Assembly: GCA_022835595.1 (NCBI GenBank) | Contig: BQUP01000007.1 | Span: 1,054,001 to 1,118,000 of the forward strand | Direction of reading: 5' to 3' | Length of the DNA: 64,000 nucleotides | From: Cystobasidium ongulense | Taxonomy: Eukaryota > Basidiomycota > Cystobasidiomycetes > Cystobasidiales > Cystobasidiaceae | In this document: positions 10,321-21,186 of the stretch, piece by piece | Position numbering within the stretch: position 1 is the stretch's first letter | Layout of the letters: every line of letters begins with the position of its first letter | The notes under the pieces: generated by a model | Seen by the model: only the letters and a program-made list of their open reading frames with translations | What the model was told of the DNA's origin: nothing | Database searches by the model: none | Made by a program: the position numbers and the translations under genes

Positions 10321-12154
10321 TCACTTTGGGACCACAAAGAAGTGTTCAACTGGAGACATTGTCTCCTCAGTTGTCGACGGATCTGGCGTGATATGGTAGC
10401 GTCGAATCAAGACACCTAGAATCAAGCGCATTTCTGCCCAAGCCAGGCTGGTCGCAGAGTCAGTACCTCTGAAGAATACCGACACGAAAAGTAAAGACTT
10501 ACTTCATGCCGACACAATTACGAGGGCCGTAACTGAAGGGGATGAATGCATTTCGCATCTCGGCAGTCTCCTCGAGCCATCGTTCGGGGATGAAAGACTC
10601 GCTATTCGGGAACAGGCTGGAGTGGCGATGAATGGAATATGCATGTAGAGTCACTTCGGTATCGGCAGGCAAAAAGTAGTTTTGCAAGACTGCTCCTCCC
10701 TCGGGCACGGAGCGTTCCAGCGGACCTGGTAATGTAGGCCATCTCCGCAGCACCTCTTTCAAGAAGGCATTGAAGAGGGGCAAACTTTCAAGATCTTTCA
10801 AACTTGGCCATTCTTGTGGATCGTCATTGATGCTAATCAGCTCTTTGCGGAGTCTGTACTGGAGATCCTGATTCTTGGACACCTCGTACCTACGGAAATG
10901 AAAGGTCAGATATGCTCACTCTAACAGGAGACGTCCTTTACAAGGCGTATGTCATCGCAGTGGAGGTAGTGTCACTCCCAGCAACAAGAATGGCACCCGC
11001 CTCCGATTCGACGTGTCGCCGAGTGATGCTGGGCTCGTTTTGTGATGCTCGATAAAGTGATTTCAACAGCTAGGCAGACCATCAGCCTGGTAACAGGCTC
11101 TAGACAGTTATCGCCAGGGAGAGCTCACATTTGTCTTCTCCATCGTCTTTTCGTCATTCTTGCTGATTTCACCTTTCTGCAGCATGCCATCAAGAATCGA
11201 TGCCCCATAGCCGATAAATGCTTTGTGCGCATCTGCAGTGGCAGTAAGAGGAGGGAAGATACGAAGTTTGGCAATACGGTCGAAGCCTGGAATAAAATCT
11301 CGACCGACAACTGCAAGAAGCATACTTGCTCAGCTATTTCAAGTGGCTCGCTGTACAAGTCATCACTTACAGCCGAAGAAGACAGAAGCCATCAACTCAA
11401 CCAGGGGCGTGACTTTGCCAGATTGGGTCATCTCCATGTCAACACCATACGCGAGCATCCCTGGAGCCAACGAAAGTAGGCATCTCAAATTCCAGCAGCA
11501 AAAGGTCACGCAAGAGTACATACCAATGATATCGAAGGCAACCAGACGAAGCCATCTGAACACGTCGACATTTCCCTGGGCTTTTTGTTCCGCTTCAATT
11601 TGCTTGACGAGCACAGACGTGTATCTTTCAAGTTCGGGGTAGAATGCATCCAGATTGGCTCGCTGGAACAGGGGAAGGAGCAGACCTCGACGTGCCTTCA
11701 CCGCGCGCGGTTCGCGAAGGATAAGCATGTGCTCAACGCCATCGATATGTTTGTTGTCATAGCTTCGGGCTGACTTGTTGAATTTGCCAGAATATACAGT
11801 TTTGAGATCTGCCGGGTCTGAAATGCTGCACAGATTTGGTGCAATCCTTACTATAGGGCCTGCGCGGATACACAGTCGAGCGAGTGATAGGCGCATTTCA
11901 GCACTGATATGATCGGTCCTTCGGATACTCTCATTTAAGTAGGCCCACATACCGTATTGCTCGTGCAAGGAATGAATCCACTCTGCCCGCCTGCCACCAA
12001 CGGTTGATTGATACGAGTCTATAGTGCTTGTGATTGCGCATATTCGCGGCCCTGGTACTTTTGCAAGCGGTGAGAGGAAAGCGATGTAGAGGGTGCGAAG
12101 TAGCTTGTACAGCACCAGCACCCCGAAGCCGACGACCACCAAAGAGCGAGACAT
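10321..12154 (-). CDS. Cytochrome P450 monooxygenase
   Basis: This is a heme-thiolate monooxygenase, probably anchored in the ER membrane and fed by NADPH-P450 reductase. The minus-strand ATG at 12,154 opens a hydrophobic anchor (VVVGFGVLVLYKLL) followed by the proline hinge KVPGPR. Landmarks in order are the C-helix region (VEHMLILREPRAVKARRG), the I-helix motif AGSDTT at about 10,970, the K-helix ExxR in KEVLRRWP at about 10,740, PERW at about 10,580, and the heme loop FSYGPRNCVGM with the cysteine ligand at about 10,510. The final exon reads LAWAEMRLILGVL and ends FFVVPK with TGA at 10,321. There are several short introns, and the frame appears complete, about 500 residues. The substrate is unknown. 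Its position between duplicated secreted-protein genes may be a later insertion or part of the original neighbourhood. Confidence 0.92.
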
Positions 12155-12654
12155 CACTTCAACACTTTCAGATGTTAGCTCAGCTGAGGCCAGGACAAGA
12201 GGGGGAAGGATCTATATTGAATGGCGGTCTTCTTCTGGGCGAAAACGTCCTGTGGGGGGAAAACTGGGGTCCCACAATGCCAATACCGTTTTTCCGATCA
12301 AGTGGGCCGTTATCGATGATTTCGGCCGCGTAGAAAGCTGACATTGTATAATACGGTCATCCAGGCGACTACAATTTTACTCCGCGCTTCCGCTCCGCAA
12401 GTCTCCGTTCTTTGCATGAGCAAGGTGCGCTGCCTGTGTTTCAGAAACATGCACAGTTTCAAGCTCATACGGGAGAGAACCGTCTAGGTTAGCAACGAGC
12501 AAATCTGAGTACAGTAAGCAGGCTTTCTAACGGATACAGTAGCAGGGAATTGCGGAATCCGAAAGACAAGTGCTCATGTCAAAGCTTCCAATGGCATCTG
12601 AAAGTGCCGGATAGTGATATCGATATCAAGTACGTCCAGCTAGGAATAATAGTG
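12155..12654. other. Intergenic region upstream of the P450
   Basis: No gene is seen. It contains the P450 promoter on its left and the 3' flank of secreted-protein copy C on its right, including the short palindromic stretch GATATCGATATC near 12,616. Confidence 0.5.
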
Positions 12655-13473
12655 CTAAACTTCTATATGTAGCTTACGTTCGACCTGCATAGCGCTGAAG
12701 GCAACGCGAAACTGTAGGTCCACGTTCTCCACTGGGTAGGGGATACAGGTGAACCCTTTCCCTGTTTCAGGGCAAGGGTCGTGGCGGATTTCGGATTCCA
12801 TCCAATCCATCAGACTGGCCAAATTGGCCTTGTAGTTGTACTTTGCGCCACTGTCACCATAGACGAAACTGATTGCACCCCCAGATATTGAGCCCAGCAG
12901 TCTCTTGAGAATAGCGTCGGCGAGCTTACTTACGGGGCAAACATGCAACTACCGTGCCACCATCCTTGGCTCCAATCTAGAGGCAGATCCTTGAATGTGT
13001 ACATGCCGTTCTCGCCAGTCTTCACTTGGCTCCGAATTCTTGCTGCCAGATTTAGACAATCATCCTGTACCACCAGCCTCAGCAAGAGAGACATCTATCT
13101 TCAACAGAACGTGCACTTACTGGATTCGGACTTGTGAAGAAATCCTCTTCGAGCTTTGGGTGACATAATACGCGTCCTGCAGATCATTCCTTAGCACGCG
13201 GAAGGCAATTTTAGGGTACTCGCCTTTGCACTTACACATGCCACACCATGACCATCAGGTGAGGTTTCGTGTTTGAAACAAGGTGCAAAGTCAAGTACCA
13301 TGTCTGGTTTAGTATCTGCGCCCTTAGCGGAAAATAGATCAGCACAGAGCTACATAAGGCAAGCCTAAACACTCACCTTGACTCTCGGCCAGAGATACCA
13401 GCAGAACATACGCGGCCAAAGTCAAGGGCACGAAAGTGCGCATTGCAGCCGCAGACTTTGAGGCGATGACCAT
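12655..13473 (-). CDS. Small secreted protein, family member C
   Basis: Not recognised. The minus-strand ATG at 13,473 begins MVIASKSAAAMRTFVPLTL and continues hydrophobic to ESQ, a signal peptide closely related to that of copy B (shared TFVPLTL). Later exons give MVLDFAPCFKHETSPDG, then DDCLNLAARIRSQVK, then a diverged form of the conserved block (GWWHGSCMFAP). The last exon has SLMDWMESEI, two cysteines (DPCPETG, FTCIP) and the terminus KLHIEV, stopping at 12,655. A frame-preserving join between exons 2 and 3 needs a weak donor or a different boundary, so the model is provisional and loss of function cannot be excluded. A possible alternative 3' splice would end at 12,626. Confidence 0.58.
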
Positions 13474-14420
13474 TGTTCGACTGCGTGTTGATACTGTTAG
13501 TAATTTCGGATCAGTCAATCTCGAATAAGAGGCTGATGGGAAGTGTCGAAATTGAGAAAACAAAGATGTGTCAGCCTCCGAGCCTGCTGAAATAGGCGAC
13601 GACATATGCGTTTCGAGATACCTTTGTTACCGATATACAGTTCGCGATCCCGCGCCCTGGTTGATTGAAGACTCACTTCCGATGCATTGCGCAACTCCGT
13701 GAGCGTCCGTCGGGGCATCCTTAGTATGCTGCACATCGAATCAGTGTCAGTTCCGGCACTCCCTGTGTTCGCTTTGCAGGAAGTGCGCCGCCAAATATCA
13801 TTTGCTTCCCGTCCCCGTAGGCAGGCCAAGTCGCCTTGTAAGGACAAAGGCCAGTATTAAAGCATGTATATCTGCAAGAGACTTCCCTGTGTTCGCTGGC
13901 AGGCAGTGGGCCGTAAGCTGCCGCATGCTTCTCATACTGCAGAGCTACCAAGGCCTGTAAAGGTCTGTCAGTCGCGCTCCCTTGAACAACGGCGAGTCGC
14001 AGTGTCAGCGTGTGTATAGTGCGAGTCCATTGATGGCCAGACGAGCGCCGCTGCGGTGACCTGCCTGCCTGGGAAGTACTTGATGACCGGCGGGGCGAGC
14101 TGCGTCTTTAGGCCCAACGCGATTGTGGTCGTTGTGTGCAGAGCATGTCCATGGACCCGTGCCAGTACGAGTGCACCCTACATGTATGAGCATCTTGACA
14201 TGTGGACAATTTCGTTTGATTTCGCTCCGAGTTGGAAAGCGTCCAAGTCGCGAACTTTGTGTTTTGATTCACTTTGTGCTTCTAGCGACATGATCTCGCA
14301 GATGCATGAAGCAAAAGACATACAGACGCACACCTCGCATACTCCTTCAGATGGAGCGATAGGAGAGAAAGTCTAGCCGGGCCTCAAACTGGTCGAGCAG
14401 GCGCGTCGTCGCTTCAACGA
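13474..14420. repeat. Upstream region of copy C / promoter of the 14,421 gene
   Basis: No gene is seen. It shares ordered patches with the upstream regions of copies A and B, including TGTGTTCGC followed by a purine/GC block (13,764 and 13,889, an internal duplication) and CCTTGAACAACGG at about 13,979 (also near 9,478). It serves as the divergent promoter region between copy C (minus) and the 14,421 gene (plus). Confidence 0.65.
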
Positions 14421-17400
14421 ATGGATCCAGCGGACTCGCCGTCAACAGCAGCAACAGTCGGCAGCACTGGATGGAGCCGCGGCAGTGACGATGAGCAGCA
14501 CCATGCAGGTGGAGCTGCCAGTCATCTGCATCCACTGCGTGCGTCACTGTCCACGAGCGACGCTGGCAGTCTATCGCTGCACGCGAGCCAGCGACTTCAG
14601 TCAACACCACGTGGGAAGGCGGCAAGAGGAGGAGGACCGCTGCACCGCGTGTATAGAGCGACACACCGACCTGTGACAGTCTCGAGCAGTGCGACCGAGT
14701 CGTCTGAAGCGGGCACACTGGCCGGCTCGAGCGTGTCGCTGTCCTCGGCTGAGGAAGACGATGTAGAAGACGTGCTTCAGAACAACAGCAAGAACGACAA
14801 CAGCGCCCTCGCAACTAGAGACTACTGGAGCAGAATCATGCTCGATGTTGGAGAGAATGAAACTGCTGCTGCTCCCTCTATTGCCCAGAGGAGATCGTCG
14901 TATTCGTCTCGCCAGCAATACCTGCATGCACAAGCTTCACCACCTGGATTGAGCACATCCGTTCTAGCGAACGACACGGCACCGTCTACAGCACTCCCAC
15001 AATCTTTACAGGCCGCCTCGTTGACGCCGCCCGGACAGACATCGTCGCGCTTCACCGCTGCAGTCTCGTATGCAGCTCTTGAGCAGGAACAACGCGACAG
15101 GAGTACGAGCAACAGCAGTACAGCCAAGCGAAGCACAACTCCTCAGCAACATTCCTATCTTAACGATACACATTCGAGTGCATACGAAGGTCAGAGCCAA
15201 GCAGCCAGTAGAGTACACGATATCTTTCAGCGCCACATACACAATGCTTCTACAGGCTATGCTTCGCGGAGGTCATCAACAAATACAACCGTTCGCGACT
15301 TATCGCAAACAAAGAGTCAGCCTAGACAACGGCTGAGGGACCTTCTATCGAACTCTGAGCGGGACGTCAGCCATAGCCGGAATGAGGCTTCCAAACGGAG
15401 CACGCAACGGCCTTCCAAGCAGCCTATGAGCCAGCCCATCGCAGTACTTGCACAGTCTGGTGGCATCAGTAGACTCGAAGCATTGCCAAAGGCCTCGTCG
15501 TCGTCCCCTACGCCCTCCCCGCTTCGACCATCAGTCCAAACGGCTGAGGAAAGTAGGCAAATCACGCAAGAAAATCGGATACTGAACTCTTCCGCGATGG
15601 ACGTCTCCCGCTATTCTGAGCCAGAACTCAGAGCATCCCCTCTCCCTGCACATACTAGAACAGATTCATACGGCCGTCTTTCGCGTGAATGGCGCGATCT
15701 TTCTGACCGGGCAGCCTCTACTGAGCTTGGCCTGCAACGCAATGCTATTGACACGTTCACCAGCGAGCCAGAAGGAGAGAGCGTCAATGACGGGGACGTA
15801 GAAGATTATCAGCCAGAAGGCGGTCGAACGCGGAGCCGGTACTCGCGAGCACAGCAACTGCAGGAGGACGATGAAAGTCAGGAAGAATCCCTTCCATCAC
15901 TCCATGAGCTGCCATCCGACGACGACGACGATGACGAGAAAGCAGCGACACATGCAATACACACATCTTCGTCTTTCCAGAGACGTCTCCACGCAAGTAC
16001 GCCTGTAAAAAAGCTCTACGATCAGGTAAACAGCCCCGCAACAGAGTCCACAATGCCAACAATACATGCCCCTGCAAATTCTCCCTCGCCGCGTCGCATA
16101 CAGCGTCAGCCAAACACACTGTTTCTGAACTCGACAGGCCCCAAGACCCCGCCCAAAACGCCCCGCTTCCCGGGACATTATCTGTCTACTACCCCGTTCA
16201 CTCATGGGACTGTCGACGAGCTGCCCTCTCGTCCTGCGTCTCATGGACCCAATACAGTCTTTCCCGATAATTCTCACTCTAAACTGTTCGGCGATACAAC
16301 ATTGGCTATGCCGTCCTTCCCGGGCGGCTACACCAGTCCCTTTCCACATCCGAAGACAGCATCTGCAATGCCACAGACGAAGCCGGTCGCGGATGTACAG
16401 GCACCACAAAGATCAGCGGTGGCGACAGTGGAAGACAGGCGTAAAACAGACCGGTTCTCAACTATGCTGCATCGTGTTATCGAGGATGCCGATGGCGAGC
16501 AGTCTGTTGCTGCATCTCCAAAGTCGAGACATACTGCTTCAAGATCTGAGCTTTCGCGGCAGGAGTCAAAGGCTAGATCGACCGATACAAATATAGCCAT
16601 GTCGACGACAGTTCAGGAACAAGATCGTTTCCCCCATAATGTCGTTCCTGTGTACGATCAAACGGAAATCTCAACATCGCACTTAGGCGTGGCAGAGCGG
16701 ACTTTGCAAAATCTCCTTGTCGACATCGCTAAACCGTTGAAGGGCCTACTCGGCGGCTTTCCGGGTTCAGAATATCAGGCTACTGAAGCGGAAGTCAAGC
16801 CTGCTGCGCACGACGACAGCGAAACCACCCTGACCCCAGATGAATCATTTCAGCGGCGTATTATAGACAGGAAGAAGCGACGGGTACGCAATTGCGCCCC
16901 ACTCGTTGACAGTCCGGTTGTGCTGACAGAGTGAATTGTCAACAGAACGAACAAGATGCAATTCTTCGTCAGTTGCAACAGGCAGATCAGTTGGATCACT
17001 CGCTTGTTAGTAAAGCGGAAGAACTGAAGCATACCCTGGAAGATATGAGCAACAAGTTCACAACTCAGGTGAGTACAAATACGTGGTCGCGCTAGGGGTT
17101 CCGAACTGAAAGAAGCCCTATTATACTCACGAAGGTGTCATCTGTGCTGAACGAGACTTTTGCAAGAGAGAATCGAAAGCGAAAGCTCTGGTTCTTGTTC
17201 ATGATCTTGGCGGAGCTATCGCTTGTTTGGGCATTATCGTCTTTCGCCAACGCTCGTGCCGATCTCCTCTATCAGACGACATACTACGACCCGTTCTCTC
17301 CAGAGCTATACACGCAAGCTCCACCACCACATATAGCAAGCTTGTACCCTGCCAGCGGGCTAGCTTCCGCAACAACACTCCCAGTTCAAGGCGCATCCTC

Positions 17401-17719
17401 TTCACCTCTTCTGGGCGCATTGACTACCTATTTTCGAACTTCCTCATCATCAGTTGCGTCACTTTGGCCTGTTGGGCCCATTATACCCGATTATGACATG
17501 TCAATAATCTCCCGGCAAGACACGCTACAATCGAATACTCGACTGGTCTCTTATGTTCATCACTTTATTGGCATATTTAGAAATATTTGCCAGCATTTGC
17601 TTAGTATAGGCTTGGGGACTTCAACCTTCGCTCACGGTACCCTTGGAGGCGTTATTGATAATAGTGGCAGTATCCCCCGGAATAGCAGTCCTAATCAGCT
17701 GTACCGAGTACCAACGTGA
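14421..17719 (+). CDS. Large, mostly disordered protein with coiled coil and one membrane segment
   Basis: Not recognised. Three exons (14421-16883, 16946-17068, 17135-17719) join in frame to about 1,056 residues. The first 820 residues are serine/threonine/proline-rich and of low complexity, with an acidic DDDDDDEK run at about 15,915 and proline-directed sites (GPKTPPKTPRFPGHY at about 16,140) that look like kinase targets. From about residue 760 the chain turns helical (ERTLQNLLVDIAKPL). Exon 2 is a predicted coiled coil (AILRQLQQADQLDHSLVS), followed by NETFARENRKRK and a single hydrophobic segment (LWFLFMILAELSLVWALS) near residue 880, then a tail of about 170 residues. The layout suits a membrane-anchored scaffold, perhaps at the nuclear envelope or spindle pole, but that is a guess. 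A fragment of its 5' end is found at 9,931. Confidence 0.8.
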
Positions 17720-18019
17720 TATTCGAACTTCGTTAATAGTTTTAGTGCAGTGCTCATGATAGTAACGACGGGCAGACCTGAAATAAACGTGTGATGTTAT
17801 GAAGTATTAGTATAGCACAATCAACCTGGCAATATATAATCAAGCCTTGTTCTTCTTCCTTTCATGCAAGTCTATGATGATGGCAATTTGCAACCTAGTA
17901 CTGCATTGCACCGCTTCACACCACCCAGGTCACAAATGCGCTTCTGCTTTGCTCGGTCTAGCCATAACAAGGAGATTTTTGTCTGCGGTTGGTCTAGTGG
18001 TGACGATATCTATTGTAGC
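17720..18019. other. Convergent 3' intergenic region
   Basis: This lies between the stop of the large membrane protein and the RidA stop. No gene is seen. Confidence 0.5.
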
Positions 18020-18923
18020 TCACTTGGCAAGTGCGATAGCTTCGATCTGCAAAGGAATAGACAGCGAGTCAGGCCTCGGGGTAATTCAGAGCGAGAACAC
18101 GCATACATACCTCTACCAGGACATCACGAGGTAGCCTCGCGACTTCGACGCAGGATCTAGCAGGCTTGTGATCGCCTAGATGTTTGGTGTAAACCTCGTT
18201 GATCTTGGCGAAGTCATCCATGTTTTTGATGAAAACTGGCGGTGAGAACGAGGAGCGTATTAGTGGCCGCTACATTGACAAGGGAGATGTACCAAGTTGG
18301 CTCAACGCACGGGTAGCTTTGACGATGCTGTTGAGACCGACGCCGGCTTCCTTGAGGATAGCAGTCAAATTCTTCAGGGTCTGTTCAGTCTGCTCGACGA
18401 TTCCTCCTGTAATGTTTACTTAATCAGTATCCAGTCTACAATGACAATGCATCAGGCGAAACGCATCGACTGACCCTCTACAGTCTGCATGGTCTTTGGG
18501 TCAAAAGGCACGCATCCCGAAACGAAGATCTACGCAAGCAAAGCAGTTAGCGAAACAGTCCAGCCAGAAGCGCAAGACAGCGTCGTCTTACGAGGCCCAA
18601 GTCTGTCTTTATCGCCTGAGCTGTTGATAGATTTGCTTCGAGGTCAGTATCCTGCGGTTATAGCTCGATCGCGCACGCCATTCTGCAGCGGCTTCAACAT
18701 ACAGTAGGGACCCTGTGAGAAGCATGAGCGATGTTCTGACCACGCGAACACGTCTCTAAATGCTTACAATGGCAGCCGGGGCGTCCGGCGTAGAAATAGC
18801 GGTGAAGCTTGACATTTTGCGGAGCTTTGAAGAGGGTGTGTGTGGGCGGACAAGAGGCTTGAAAGAGCGAGAAGAGCAAGCTAGACGAGGAAGTCGAAGT
18901 GTGCGAGTCGCGGTCTGGAGCAT
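18020..18923 (-). CDS. RidA/YjgF/UK114 family enamine-imine deaminase (Mmf1/Hmf1-like)
   Basis: It hydrolyses reactive enamine/imine intermediates released by PLP enzymes, protecting other enzymes from damage. Spliced protein: [43 protein letters not shown], then [30 protein letters not shown], the signature [11 protein letters not shown], and [10 protein letters not shown]. Exons are very short: GPYS is split by an intron, and the next exon is only 29 nt. Two in-frame starts matter. The ATG at 18,815 gives the cytosolic-type protein. The ATG at 18,923 adds 36 residues rich in Arg, Leu and Ser with only basic charge ([20 protein letters not shown]), typical of a mitochondrial presequence. I extend the gene to the upstream start; leaky scanning could give both forms. 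Confidence 0.92.
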
Positions 18924-19083
18924 GCAAAGAAGTTTTGCTGTAATCTTGGTGGGCAGAAGGAAAACATTACAAAAGTAGACGCCGCAAGATGCCGTGCATA
19001 TCAGCGGAGATGGATCGGGTTTAAAATCCCGTAAGTCGTCTGCAATATGGCAAATATGACAAGTTACTGTATTGTTATGACAA

Positions 19084-19834
19084 TTATATTGTCTTTTCTC
19101 TAGGCTCCCGTAGCATAAGGGAGGTGGTGTACAGCTCCGGCTCACTACACTTTCGAACTCGATACTTGCTCAGATTTAACGCAAAGCTGTCTATCTCCGT
19201 GTAACCATACCTCTCATAGAGTTCCTTGCCCATCGGAGAGGCCTCAAGAAATGATATGTAGCCCTTCGTATCCGCCAGATCAATGCCCTGCTGGATGAGC
19301 CGACCGCCAATGCCTCGTCTACGATAGGAAGGATGCACGAAGAGGTTGGAGAGTCCTACGACGATGAGTCAGCCAATTCCTCACAGGCCAAACTTGTCTA
19401 AGATACTCACGGATGTTTCGCTTTCCAGCAGTGTGGAGGTTTCTACCCTTCGCGAGGGCATGCTTGAAATCGTGCCGACACAATCTTGACAATCTCATCT
19501 GATCATCTTCGTTGGACCTGTAGGCCAGAGAGGGGATATCTTCGAGGGCCTGAGGTTCATGGAACACCTTCCAGTTCGCCCAGCCAGCAACATGTTCCAT
19601 CTCGCTGCTAGCAAGCTTAACCGTCGCGACCGTGAGCAGACCGTTTGGATCAGCTAAGCGCTTTCGTATATCGCCTTCGTGGACCTTGATACTTGTTTCA
19701 GAGAGCGAATCGGGATTGCCTGTGCCATCAGCGATCCTGGCGAAACTACTGGCGTCTGAGAGCCTGATGATAGCCATCAAGCGGACATCATCTTCAGTTG
19801 CCGGGCGTAGTTTGACGGATAGGGCATCGGCCAT
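19084..19834 (-). CDS. GNAT-family N-acetyltransferase
   Basis: It transfers acetyl from acetyl-CoA to an amine of unknown identity. The start ATG is at 19,834 (MADALSVKLRPATEDDVRLM, the usual beta1-alpha1 opening of the fold). One intron (about 19,355-19,411) joins AGKRNI to LSNLFVHPSYRRRGIGGRL, which carries the acetyl-CoA pyrophosphate loop R-R-x-G-I-G-G. Then follow ISFLEASPMGKELYERYGY, the typical strand-helix near the GNAT C-terminus, and the stop at 19,084. Length is about 235 residues, normal for stand-alone fungal GNATs. It lies on the same strand as RidA, 160 bp upstream of that gene's long start. Confidence 0.88.
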
Positions 19835-21186
19835 TGCAGCGATCCAAGTTTACAGAAGACGCCGTATTGATAAACAATTAATTCATCGCTAGGTTGAAGC
19901 AATCTTTCCATTCAGACGAATTGTGGAAAGCAAAGAAGCGTGTCTTACGACAGCAATGATTTTGCGACCGACGTCAACGCCACCATAACGACGGCACGTG
20001 ACTTCAGTTGTATGGCTTCTTTTCAATGTTGCGCTTCTGAGCTTTCATCTCGCGAGGCAATGTCAGGATGGAATGAGGAAGTGTACGATGAGGCTCGCCG
20101 TGCTTTGAGATACTTGATGAATTTAGAAATGCTTTTGTGCGGCGGTGGAGAGCTTGGACTTCCATTGTCACGTCCACTAAATCCTGAAGAAGCCAGCCTA
20201 AGCTATGGCGTAGCGGTCGCGAGGATAGTTTCAAGGTCACCTGCATATGAGTGTAGATACTGCAAAGTCATCCAGCAGATCCGGTCAAGCTAGTCGTGAG
20301 AGCAGTTGTCTTGATTCATGCCACGGGTCAGAAGTAGCAGCGGGAGCTATTGTCCGTCGCGTGGTTGCCAGAATCGCAGTGAACGAGCTTGTGAATGACA
20401 GGGCTTCTGAAGATAGTTTGAACATTGAGGCAGAGGGAAGCTTCTGGTCACTGCCCGATTTTCCTCGGCGGATGCCGTATACAAGCTGTGTCTAGGCCCA
20501 TCTATCAACGGCATGTAAGCGATGGTCCCTCTTCAGACTGTCCCTCGGGAAGGACGCTCGGAGTGTAGAAACTATGCATTCGTGTACGATACAGTAGCAT
20601 GCTGTCAAAGGGGACATTCAGCGGTGGCTCATGTACGATTCGCGCAGCTACTGTCCATCTGATTCTGAAGAATCGGTAATGCAATCAGTCTGGATGCGTT
20701 GACAGATGTTACATCGAGTGTTGTTGTAAATCAGACGAGAAGTTAGTGCACACCAAGGGACGGGTGGGCCAGAGCCACCCCACTATCCCAGGCATGCATA
20801 GGTATCCATGGCGTCGGTCAACCCAGGCATCATGCAGATTCCCAACAGAACGTAGGACTGGAGATCTAGATGTCTTATCAGCGTGCTTGTTAGTTAATCG
20901 ATGTGTTTGATGATGTGACGTCCTTCAGTCTATCGATCTTTTCGTTTCCGGTCCTCGAGCAGATGTACATATCCTGTATAGTCAGCAGCCGGCAGCAGCT
21001 TGCCAGAAACCAACAGCTCTGCCCCAGCTGGGTGCAGGGAAGGTGTTTATTGATCCGAGACATACTGCATACTCTTCTCAGAGTGCAGCAGTAGGCCTAG
21101 CCAGCGGGAGTGCAGTCAGTCCAGACACAAGCAGCAACGTCGGAGTCAGAGATCGCTCGTCGAGGTGATATCAGATATCGCACTCG
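19835..21186. other. Intergenic region with unconvincing open frames
   Basis: Plus-strand open frames at about 20,013-20,293 and 20,247-20,495 overlap and could be exons of a small gene (possible splice at the AG near 20,260). They lack recognisable motifs, and the first has no ATG at its beginning. The final part is the promoter of the RING-finger gene. No other structure is seen. Confidence 0.35.

Noticed and set aside
17980-18060. tRNA-like A box (TGGTCTAGTGG) followed by a weak B-box-like stretch
   Set aside because: It overlaps the last exon and intron of the RidA gene, the B box differs from GGTTCGANTCC, and no cloverleaf stem pairs around it.
19940-20495. Two overlapping plus-strand frames that might form a small gene
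   Set aside because: The first lacks an ATG at its beginning, the splice needed is uncertain and no motif is recognised; kept only as a note.
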